Below, piece after piece: positions 22,241 through 34,200 of a DNA stretch of 64,000 bases. The position numbers and the translations under genes are program-made. The notes beneath the pieces are model-generated. The model was not told where the DNA came from. It saw only the letters and a program-made list of their open reading frames with translations, and did no database searches. Position 1 is the stretch's first letter. Every line of letters begins with the position of its first letter. Source of the stretch: Luscinia megarhynchos (taxonomy: Eukaryota > Chordata > Aves > Passeriformes > Turdidae); contig CM067564.1 in assembly GCA_034336665.1 (NCBI GenBank), positions 42,112,975-42,176,974 of the forward strand. Reading direction: 5' to 3'.

Positions 22241-25200
22241 TCACTGCCCGGGCGCGGGGGGCGCTTTGTCGAAGAGCCCCGCGATGTCCAGCATGGCCTG
22301 GCGGATGTTGCGGCCGAACCGCTGCGAGTCCTGCGGGCGGAGCCCTGAGCGCCGGGACCCCGAACCGAGCGGGACCCGAACCCCGGAGCGGGACCCGAAC
22401 CCCGGAGCGGGACCCCCTGAACCCACCGGAGCGGGACCAGAACCCCCGGAGAGGGACCCGAACCCTCAGAGCGGGACCCGAACCCCGGAGCGGGACCCGA
22501 ACCGAGCGGGACCCGAACCCCCAGAGCGGGACCCGAACCCCCGGGGCGAGACTCCCGAACCCACCCGAGCGGGACCCGAACCCCCGGGCGAGACTCCCGA
22601 ACCCACCCGAGCGGGACCCGAACCCCCCAGAGCGGGACCCGAACCCCCCGAGGCGAGACCCGAACCCCCGGAGCGGGACCCGAACCCCCGGGCGAGACTC
22701 CCGAACCCACCCGAGCGGGACCCGAACCCTCAGAGCGGGACCCGAACCCTCAGAGCGGGACCCCCGAACCCTCCCGAGGGGACCCGAACCCTCCCGAGGG
22801 GACCCGAACCCTCAGAGCGGGACCCCCGAACCCTCAGAGCGGGACCCGAACCCTCCCGAGGGGACCCGAACCCTCAGAGCGGGACCCCGAACCCTCAGAG
22901 CGGGACCCCCGAACCCTCAGAGCGGGACCCGAACCCTCAGAAGCGGGACCCGAACCCTCCCGAGCGGGACCCGAACCCTCCCGAGGGGACCCGAACCCTC
23001 AGAGCGGGACCCCCGAACCCTCAGAGCGGGACCCCCGAACCCTCAGAGCGGGACCCCCGAACCCTCAGAGCGGGACCCGAACCCTCCCGAGGGGACCCGA
23101 ACCCTCAGAGCGGGACCCCCGAACCCTCAGAGCGGGACCCGAACCCTCCCGAGGGGACCCGAACCCTCAGAGCGGGACCCGAACCCTCGGAGCGGGACCC
23201 GAACCCCCGGAGCGGGACCCCAATGTCCGAGGTGAGACCCCGACCCCCCCATGCCCACCCACCGGGGCACCCTCTGAGTTTGGGACCCCCCAGCACAGCC
23301 CGCAGTGGGGCGGGGGTCCCACGGGAGGGGACTGGGATGGGGCGGGGGTCCCAGGTGTGCACAGGTCACCTCACAGCGACCCCACAGGTGACCCCACGGA
23401 CAGCGAACCCCCCCCGCGCCCCCCTCACCGTCTCGGGGCTGGAGAACTTGCTGGACACGTGGAAGGTGATGAGGTTCTCCCCGGCGATGATGTACGACAC
23501 CCCATAACCATCGTCTGCCACCTGCGGGGGCGGGGCCATGGGCACCTGGGGGCACCTGGGGGCACCTGGGGTCACCTGAGACCACCTGAAACCCACCTGG
23601 GATCACCTGGGCACACCTGGGACCACTTGGGGGCACCTGGGACCCACCTGGGACCCACCTGGGACCATCTGGGGTCACCTGGGACCATCTGGGACCCACC
23701 TGGGACCCACCTGGGACCCGCCTGGGGTCACTTGGGACCATCTGGGACCCACCTGGGACCACCTGGGACCCACCTGGGGCCACCTGGGGCCCACCTGGGA
23801 TCCACCTGGGACAACCTGGGACAACCTGGGCACACCTGGGGTCACTTGGGACCATCTGGGACCCACCTGGGATCCAGCTGGGACCACCTGGAACAACCTG
23901 GGACCACCTGGGGTCACCTGGGACCCACCTGGGAACACTTGGGATCACCTGGGACCCACCTGGGACCACCTGAGACCACCTGGGACCCACCTGGGACCCA
24001 CCTGGGAGCACCTGGGAGCCCCCCTACCCCCCCTGTGCCCCCAGGTGCCCCCCCGGTGCCCCCCGGTGCCCCCCGCGCTCACGGGCCCGAAGCCGCCGCC
24101 GCTGGAGACGTGGTCGGGGAATTTGTTGAGGTCGAACATCTTGAGCTGCTGCTGCGGGGTCTGGCTGGTGGAGAGGCGCCAGGGCTCCGCCAGCACCTGC
24201 GGGGGGGGGGGCTCGCTGCACCCCGGGGCGCCAGGGCACCCCGGGAACCCCAGGGAACCCCATAGCACCCCGGGAACCACACTGCACCCCCGGGAACCCC
24301 GCTGTGCCCCATGGCACCCCATGGCACCCCAGGGAACCCCAGGGAACCCCATAGCATCCTATAGCACCCCAGGGCACCCCACTGTGCCCTATAGCACCCC
24401 AGGGAACCCCAGGGCACCCCAGGGCTGTGCCCCAGCCCCAGAGCAGGACTCCGGATCCCCGGGACCCCGCTGTGCCCCCCCCCCTGTGTCCCCCTGTGTC
24501 CCTTTTGGTGCCACTCTGGGTCCCCCCGTGTCACTGCCTGTTCCCCGTGTCCCCCCCGTGTCACTGCCTGTCCCCCCCGTGTCCCCTCGTGTCGCTGCCT
24601 GTCCCCCGTGTCTCCCCGTGTCACTGCCTGTCCCCCGTGTCCCGTGTCCCCCCGTGTCCCTCGTGTGCTGCTCCCCCGTGTCCCGTGTCCCCCCGTGTCC
24701 CTCGTGTGCTGCTCCTCCCGTGTCCCGTGTCACTTCCGTGTCCCTCGTGTCCCTCTCCTGTGTCCCTGTCCTGTGTCCCTGTCCCGTGTCCCCCTGCAGT
24801 CCTGTGTCCCTGTCACGTGTCCCTGTCTCTGTCCCTGTGTCGCTCGTCCCTGTCTCGTGTCCCCATCCCTGTTCCCTGTCCGTGTCCCTGTCCCGTGTCC
24901 CCCCCAGTCCTGTGTCCCTGTCCCCGCCGTGTCCCCATCCCTGTCCCGTGTCCCCGTCCCTGTCCTGTGTCCCTTGTGTCCGTGTCCCCGTCCCCTGCCA
25001 TGTCCCTGTCCCCGTGTCCCTGTCCCGTGTCCGTGTCCCTGTCCCTGTCCCGTGTCCCTGTGTCCGTGTCCCCTGTCCCGTGTCCCCGTGTCCCTGTTCC
25101 CTATCCCTGTCCCTGTCCGTGTCCCTGTCCCGTGTCCCTGTCCCGTGTCCCCATCCCTGTCCCGTGTCCCTGTCCCCCCCGTGTCCCCATCCCTATCCCG

Positions 25201-28200
25201 TGTCCCTGGCCCCCGTGTCCCCGTCCCCCCGTGTCGCCGCGCGGCTGACCTTTGGCCAGGAAGGGGCTCTGCGTGCCGAGGTATCGCGACACGAGGTAGA
25301 GGCAGAAGAGGTGGCGGTCGATGCCCGCGCCCGTCATGGCGAGCCGGTAAGGTGTTGGTGCTTCTCGGCCGCCGCCCTTGAACAGGCGCTGCCGCTCCGA
25401 GCGCTGCGGGGGCACCCCAAAATGTGCCCCAAACTGTGCCCTGATGCACCCCAACACACCCCCACCCTGCACCCCAAACTGAACCCTGACACCCCCAAAC
25501 CTGCACCTTTAACAGCCGCTGCTGCTCTGAGCTGAGGGACCAGGTGAACCCCAAACTGCACCCCAAACTGTGCCCCAATGCACCCCAAACCTGCACCCCA
25601 AACTGAACCCTGACACCCCCAAATCTGCACCTTGAACAGGCGCTGCTGCTCCGAGCGCTGCGGGGCTTCCAAAATGTACTCCCAAAATGTACCCCCAAAA
25701 TGTACCCCAACAGATCCCCAAACCCTGCACCCCAAATTGTACCCCAAACTGTGCCCCAATGCACCCCAACACACTCCCCAAACCAGCACCCCAAATTGTA
25801 CCCCAAACTGAACCCTGACACCCCCAAATCTGCACTTTGAACAGGCGCTGCTGCTCGAGCGCTGCGGGTGAACCCCAAACTCTATCCCAAACTGCACCCC
25901 AACACATCCCCCAAACCCGAGCCCCCAAACCCCAAACTGAGCCCAAACCTGCACCCCAAACTGAACCCTGACACCCCCCCAAACCTGCACCTCGAACAGG
26001 CGCTGCCGCTCCGAGCGCTGCGGGTGCACCCCAAAATGTGCCCCAATGCGCCCCAAAATGTACCCCAAAATGTACCCCAACAGATCCCCCAAACCCGCAC
26101 CCCAAATTGTACCCCAAACTGCACCCCAAATCTGCACCTTGAACTGGCGCTGCCGCTCCGAGCGCTGCGGGGGCGCCCCAAAATGTGCCCCAATGCACCC
26201 TAAAATGTGCCCCAAACTGTGCCCCAATGCACCCCAAACGGCACCCCAAACCTGCATCCCAAATGTACCCCAAACGGCACCCCAAACCTGCACCCTGATC
26301 CCCCTCCCCAGATCTGCATCTTGAACAGCCGCTGCTGCCCCTTTGCGTGCTTGGGGGGGGCTGAACCCCGGACTGCCCCCCAAATCTGCGCCCCAAACCC
26401 GCACCCCAAATCTGCACCCAGCACCCCCTGAGGGACAGGAGCCTGCGAGGGACGGGGACCCCCGGGAGGGACGGGGACCCCCGGGAGGTGAGGAGCCCCC
26501 GGGGTCTGGTCCCTGTGTGAGGGTCAGGGCTGTTGCCGAGGGACAGCCCGGTGTCCCTGCTGTCCCCGTGTCCCCGCTCTCCCCGGTGTCCCCCTGTCCG
26601 CTCTCCCCAGTGTCCCCGTGTCCCTGCTCTCCCCGCTGTCCCTGCGTCCCTGGTTCTCCGCTGTCCCGGTGTCCCTGCTGTCCCCGCTTTCCCCCTGTCC
26701 CCGTGTCCCCCTCTCCCGCTGTCCCGGTGTCCCCAGTGTCCCTCTCCCCAAATCCCCGTGTCCCCCTCTCCCGCTGTTCCGCTCTCCCTAGTGTCCCTGC
26801 TGTCCCCGTGTCCCCGCTGTCCCCTCTCCCTCCTCTCCTGCTGTCCCCGTGTCCCCAGTGTCCCCTGTGTCCCCGCTGTCCCTGTGTCCCTCTCCGCTGT
26901 CCCCCTGTGTCCCTACTCTCCCCAGTGTCCCCTGCTGTCTCCATTGTCCCTGCTCCCCGCTGTTCCACTGTCCCTCTCCCAGTGTCCCCGCTGTCCCCGT
27001 GTCCCCCTCTCGCTGTCCCCGGTGTCCCCGTGTCCCCGCTGTCCCCGTGTCCCCTCCCGCTGTCCCCGGTGTCCCTGTGTCCCCGGTGTCCCCGCCCCCT
27101 CCGCTGTCCCCGGTGTCCCCGTGTCCCTGCTGTCCCCGTGTCCCCTCTCCACTGTCCCCGTGTCCCCCTCCACTGTCCCCGCGTCCTGTGTCCACATGTC
27201 CCCGTGTCCCTCTCCACTGTCCCCTCCGTGTCCATGTCGTCCCCATGTCCACTCTGTCCTTCCATGCCCACGTGTTCAGTGCCACCGGTCTCGGTCACGG
27301 CCGTCCTTGTGTGCTTCCGCGTCATGTCGCCCTCATGGGTCAGGGCAGGGCCCTTGTCCTGCGGGTGTGGGCCTGTGCCACATGGTCCATCGCTACTGCC
27401 GTGGTCCACGATCCACGATCCATCCATCCATCCATTGATCCACCATGGGACCCCATGGATCCACGGATCCATGAATCCATCCATGGGTCCATGGGTCCCA
27501 TTCCATCCAATCCATGGGTCCACCCCATGGGATCCCATCTCATTGATCCATGGATCCACCACATGGATCCACCCCGTGGATCCATCCATCGTCCATGGAT
27601 CCATGGGGTCCATCTCGTCCCTGTCCATCCACCTGATCCATCCATCCATCCATCCATCCATCCATCCATCCATCCATCCATCCATCCATCCCATCCATCC
27701 CATCCATCCATCCATCCATCCATCCAGTATCTCATCCATGTCCATCCATTATCCATTATCCATCCCATTATCCATCCATCTCGATTCCATCCTATGGATC
27801 CCATGGATCTCATCCATCCACAGATCCATCCACGTCCATGGATCCGGATCCATCCATTCCATCCATGGGATCCATCCATGGGGCATCCATCCATCGTTCC
27901 ATCCGTGGTCCGTCCATCCATCCAGTATCCATGCCCATATCCATCCAGTGTCCATTATCCATCCAGTATCTCATCCCTATCCATCCGGTATCTCATTGTC
28001 CATCCATGGATCCATCCATCCATCCAAATGGATCATCCATCCGGTCCATGGGATCCCATCGTAGATGCCATCTTGTAGTCCATCCATCCAGTGTCCATCC
28101 GGTATCCATTATCCATTCCATGGTCCACCCCATGGGATCCATCCATGGATCCTGTCCATCCATCCATGGATCTCATCCACTCCCGTCCATCCAGTCCATG

Positions 28201-31200
28201 GATCCCAGTCCATCCATCCAGTATCCATCCAGTATCCATGTCCATATCCGTATCCATCCATCCATCCATCCATCCACTCCATATCCACTGTCCACTATCC
28301 GGTGTCCGTGTCCAGTGATCCAGTGTCCGGTGTCCAGTGTCCAGTGTCCGATCCGTGTCCAGTGTCCCAGTGTCCAGTGTCCATGTCCAGTATCCCCAGT
28401 GTCCATATCCATTGTCCATGTCCGGTATCCGGTGTCCGGTGTCCATATCCATTGTCCATATCCCGAGTGATCCCGTGTCCATATCCCGATTATCCATATC
28501 CAGTATCCATATCCCAGTGTCCAGTGTCGTTGTCTGGATGTCCACCGGTCGATCTGGATGATGGCACGCTGGATCGGCAATGGAGCTAGAAGATCCAGGC
28601 GCAGTCCACGTCCTCGACCACGGCCCTACGCATGCCTGACATGGATTGCCTGTGCCCGCACCTGTATCCCACCTGTATACCTGTGCCGCACCTGTGCCAC
28701 ACCTGTGCCTGTGCCACCTGTGCCACACCCGTGCCATCTCGATGCGGCCACGCCCTGGCTGGCATGGGATTCTTTCCACCTGTGCCACACCCCGTGCCAC
28801 ACCTGTACCACACCTGTGCCTGTGCCACACTGTGTCTGTACCAGCGTCTGTACCTGGCCACCTGTGCCCCGCTGCCATGGCGCTTGTCCTCGATGGCGGC
28901 CACGCCCTAGCCACGGCATGGATTCCTCCTGTGCCACACCACTGTACCTGTGTGCCACCTGTATCCACCTGTGCATGTGTCCATGCCTGCTGTGCCACAC
29001 TGTGCCTGTGCCACGCTGTGCGTCTGTGCCTGTGCTGTGCCACGCCTGGCCTCCGCCACATGCTGTGCCACATGTGCCTGCACCTGTGCTGTGCCTTGCG
29101 CTAGCACCTGTGCACACTGTGCCGCTTCGATGTGCCACGTGTGCCCTGATGCCTGTGCCTGTGATCTGCCTGTCTGTCCCTGTGCCACCTGTGCCGTGGT
29201 CTGGTCGTCCCTGTGCCTGTCCTGTGCCACCTGTCCCACCTGTCCCTGTGCCCTGTTCCTGCCCTGTCCTGTCCTGTGCACTGCCTGTGCCATCTGTCCC
29301 TGTGCCTGTCCTGTGTCCCTCATCCCTGTGCCTCCGCCTGTCCCGGTGCGGGATGTCCCCACTACGGGCGCGCTGCGTCCTGGGGTCCCCCTTCCGTCAC
29401 CACTCCGTGTAGCTTCGTTTGATGTCCGTGGCCAGCATGAACTGGGGGACAGGGCATTGGGGACTGGCTCAAACCCCCTCCTGCAATCCCATAATCCCCC
29501 AGAGCCCCAATTCCACAGACCCCAAACACCCAACCCCAAAACCCCCAACCCCCTGCAATCCCATAATCCCCCAGAGCCCAATTCCACCCAGACCCCAAAC
29601 ACCCCCAACCCCCAACCCCTGCAGTCCCATAACCCCCCAGAGCCCCCAATTCCACCCGAGACCCCAGAGCCCCAGGGCAAACCCCCAACCCCCACCATCC
29701 ACATAACCCCAGAGCCCAAATTCCATCCAAACCCCCAAACCCCAAAGCCCCTGCAATCCCACAGCCCCCAGGGGCCCCAATTCCACTCCCAAGCCCAGGG
29801 CCCCCAGTTCCATGATCACCCCAAATCCCAAGATCCCGGATTGCCCAATTCTGCACCCCAGACCCCCATCCCCGGGCCCCCTCCAGCCCTGGGCTCCCCA
29901 AACCTCAAATCCCGAGCCCCGACCCCCAATTCCATGACCCTCCAGCACCCCAAATCCCCCAAATCCCCAGGACCCCAATTCCATTATGACCCCCAACCCC
30001 CAAATTCCCCAAGATCCTGGCCCCGAATTCCATTGTCCCCTCCACCCCAAATCCCAAACCCCCAAATTCCCAAGATCCCTGGCCCCCTAAAATTCCATGG
30101 TCGCCCACACCCCAAATCCCAAACCCCCAAATCCTCAAGCCCCCGACCCAATTCCATGATTGCCCTTATCCCAAAATCCCAAAATCCCCAGGCCCCCAAA
30201 TTCCATGGTCCCCACCCCAAAATCCCCAACCCCCAGATCCCCAAGCCCCCGACCCCAATTCCACTTGACCCTCCAGCACCCAAATTCCCAAAATCCCTGG
30301 TCCCCAAATTCCACGGTCCCCCCCACCCCAAACCCCCAAACCCTCAAGCCCCTCGACCCCCAAATCCCAAGATCCCTGCCCCCAATTCCCTGGTCCCCAC
30401 ACCCCAATCCTCCATCCCCAAGCCCCCAAACCCCCAACCCTTGGGGTCCCCAGTCCCAATTCCCGTGACCTCCCCCGTCACCTCCAGCCCCCGAACCCCC
30501 TGAGCACCCCAGTTCCACGCCCCTCACAGCCCCAGCCCCCAAAATCCCGACCCTCCCCCACAGCCACAGCCAGACCCCCACATCTCCCCTCCACCCCACC
30601 CCCAGAAGGGGTGCCCAAACAGGGGGTCCCCAAAGCAGGGGGTGCCTGACAGGGGTCCCCAGCCCTTGGGGTCCCCCAGCTGGGGAGTGTCCCACTCCAG
30701 GGGTGCCCTACTTGGGGTACCCCTATTCTGGGGGTGTCCCTGTTCTGGGGGGTGTCCCCATGGAGAGTGTCCCCATTCTGTGGTTGTCCCAATGGGGGTG
30801 CCCCCATTCTGGGGGTGCCCCACTCGGGGAGTGCCCTATGGGGGTGTCTGCATTCTGGAGGGTGTCCCCATTGTGGGAGTACCCCCATTCTGGGGGTGTC
30901 CCCACTCTGGGGGTGTCCCATTGAGGTGTCCCCACTCTCGGGTGTCCCCATTTTGAGTGTGTCCCCCATTGTGGGGGTGTCCCATTCTGTGGTTGTCCCA
31001 ATGGGGGTTCCCCGTTCTGGGGTGCCCCACTAGGGGGTGCCCCATTCTGGGGTGCCCGCTCAGGAAGTGCCCTATGGGGGTTTCCCCGTTTTGGGGGTGC
31101 CCCGTTTAGGGGGTGCCCCGTGTTTAGTGCCCCGATACCTCCCAGAGGTGCCCCACGATGGGGGCGATCGGCCCACGAGTGCTCGGCGTTGGCCCCGACC

Positions 31201-34200
31201 TTGCCGTTCTTGTACACCACAGAGCGTGAAGGACTTGTCGAACCAGCTGGGGGGCACGGGGGGGTTTTGGGGGGAATGGGGAATTCGAGGGAATCCGGAG
31301 GAGTTTAGGGGGTTTGAGGGGATCTGGAGGGCATTTGGGGATTTTCTGGGGGATTTGGGGGTTTGAGGGGCATTTGAAAGGGATTTTTGGGGGATTTTAG
31401 GGGGATTTTGGAGGGATTTGAGGATTTTGGGGATTGGAGGGGTTCGAGAGGCGACTTTGAGGGGATTTTGGGGGGATTGGAGGGGTTTGAGGGATTTGGG
31501 GAGATTTGAGGGGTTCGGGGGAGGCATTTGGGGGATTTTTAGAGGGATTTTGGGGGCACGGGGGCTGTTTGAGGTACCCACCCGGTCAGTAGCAGTGGCC
31601 GTGCAGCAGGGACTGGGCTGGGCGGGGGATTTTGGGGTGTCTGTGTGTATCCCAGGGGAAGGTTTTGGGGTGCAGGGCCGGTTTTAGGGGTACCCGGAGG
31701 AAGTTTTGGGGTGCCGGTCAGTTCCGAGCGCTCACGGTCGTGGCAGCGGCCGTGCAGCAGGGACTTGGCTGGTGAGGGGATTTGGGGTGTCTGTGGATAC
31801 TGGGGGAGGTTTTGGGGTGCGGGGCCGTTTTGGGGTCCGGGCCGTTTTTGGGGTTCGGGTCAGTTTCGGGGGTGCCCACCGGTCGTAGCAGCGGCCGTGC
31901 AGCAGGGACTTGGCGTCGCAGCGTCCATGCAGCCGGGCCGCAGCGGGCTCCTGGCCGTGCTCACTCCTGCGTCCAGCGTCAGGAAGAACGCGGCGCGCTC
32001 GATCGCGTCCAGCGCCGCCTTGTTGGGGCCGCGGCCGAAGAACCGCGCGCGGGCCTCGGCCCACGGCACCCTGCGGGCACCCCGAGATCCCAGCGGGCAC
32101 CCCGAGATCCCGGCGGGCACCCCGAGATCCCGGCGGGCACCCGAGACCCCAGCGGGCACCCCGAGATCCCGGCGGGCACCCGAGATCCCAGCGGGCTGCC
32201 CGAGATCCCAGCGGGCACCCCGAGACCCCAGCGGGCACCCCGAGATCGCAGCGGGCACCCCGAGATCGCAGCGGGCACCCCGAGATGGCTGCGGGCACCC
32301 CGAGATCGCAGCGGGCACCCCGAGACCCCAGTGGGCACCCTGGGACCCCAGCGGGCACCCCGAGATCCCGGCGGGCACCCCGAGATCCCGAGCCCACAAC
32401 TGGGGCACCCCGAGACCCCAACACCACAGTGGGGGTACCCCCAGATCCCGACGCCACAATGGGGTGCCCAGAGCCCCCTGACCCCACAATAGGGTACCCC
32501 GAGACCCCCGACCCCGCAGTGGGGGTACCCCAAGACCCCACAATGGGACACCCAGAGACCCCACAACGGGGGCACCCAGAAATCCCTGATCCCACAGTGG
32601 GGGCACCCCGAGACCCCCAACCCCACAATGGGGACACCCCGAGACCCCAGACCCCACAATAGGAGCACCCAGTATTCCCATTGTTCCCAGTAACCCATTG
32701 TGCCCAGCATTCCCAGTATTCCCAGTATGGCCATTATTCCCTGAGTTCCCAGAGTTCCCATTATTCCCAGTGCCTCCTGTCACCCCATTGTTCCCACTGT
32801 TCTTGGAGTTCCCAGGAGCACATTATGCCCAGTATTCCCAGTATGGCCATTATTCCCAGTATTCCCAGTGTTCTTGCTGTTCCCAGGTGCCCAGTGCCCC
32901 CAGTATCCCCATTATTCCTGATGTTCCCATTATTCCCAGTATCCCCATTAATCCCAGAGTTCCCAGGAGCCCATTACGCCCATTATTCCCATTATTACTG
33001 GTGTTCCCATTATTCCCATTATCCCCATTATTCCTGGTGTCCCTAGTATCCCCAGTATCCCCATTATTCCTATTATTCCCAGTATCCCCGTTATTCCCAG
33101 AGTTCCCAGATGCCCAATGTCTCCAGTATCCCGATTATTCCCAGTGTCCCCATTATCCCTGGTGTTTCCAGTATCCCCGTTATTCCCATTGTTCCTGGAG
33201 TTCCCAGGAGCCCATTGTGCCCAGCATCCCCATTATCCCCATTGCACCCAGCATCCCCATTGTTCCCAGTATCCCCACTATCCCCACTATCCCCATTATC
33301 CCAGTATCCCCACTATCCCCATTACCCCACTATCCCCATTACCTCATTATCCCCACTATCGCCATTATCCCAGTATCCCCACTATCCCCATTATCCCCAC
33401 TATCTCATTATCCCCATTACCCCACTATCCCCACTATCCCCATTATCCCAGTATCCCCAGTATCCCCAGTATCCCCACTATCCGCACTATCCCATTATCC
33501 CAGTATCCCCAGTATCCCCACTCCTCCCGCAGCTCCCGCCGTCCCTCCCCGGCGCTCCCTCACCTCTCGCCGGCCGTGAGCGCCGCCAGGTGCTCCTCGC
33601 CGGGCTGGGGCGGGGAGGGGTCGTCCAGGATCCTCTGGAACTGCATCTCCAGGTCGGCGGGGGGGAGCAGCTGCCCCCCGTAGTAGAGCCACACCTTGTA
33701 GTAGCGGCCCTTGTGGTACACGGCCAGGTGCTTGCTGTCCGCCAGGTGCAGCAGCGTGTCTGGGGGCGCGGGGGTGGGCACAGGGCGGGGTGTCACCCGC
33801 CGAGGGGTGGCACATCCCCCCGGAGCGGTGTCACCCACACTCCTCCCGGAGCGGCGTCACCCTCTGGAGAGGTGTCATCCCCTCTGGAGCGGCGTCACCC
33901 TCTGGAGCGGTGTCACCCCTCCCCGAGCGGTGTCACCCCCTCTGGAGAGGTGTCATTTCCCCCGAGGAAGTGTCACCTCCCACTCCTAGACCAGTGTCAC
34001 CCCCCTCTGGAGCGGTGTCACTCTCCCCTGGAGCGGTGTCACCTCCCCACTCTGGAGCAGTGTCACCCCCTCTGGAGCGGTGTCACCTCCATCTTCCCGA
34101 GCGGTGTCACCCCCCTCTAGAGCAGTGTCACTCCCACTGGAGCAGTGTCACCCCTCCCGGATCGCTGTCACCCCCGCCCCGATCATTGTCACCCCCGCGG

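Noticed and set aside
27400..28550. Retroelement or LINE sequence
   Set aside because: Only CCAT/ATCC tetranucleotide repeats. No reverse transcriptase motif, LTR or poly(A) tail is visible here or elsewhere in the window.
28586..28910. A small gene reading [12 protein letters not shown]
   Set aside because: It lies in an array unit that is a partial copy of CPT1B exon 13, with no independent support.
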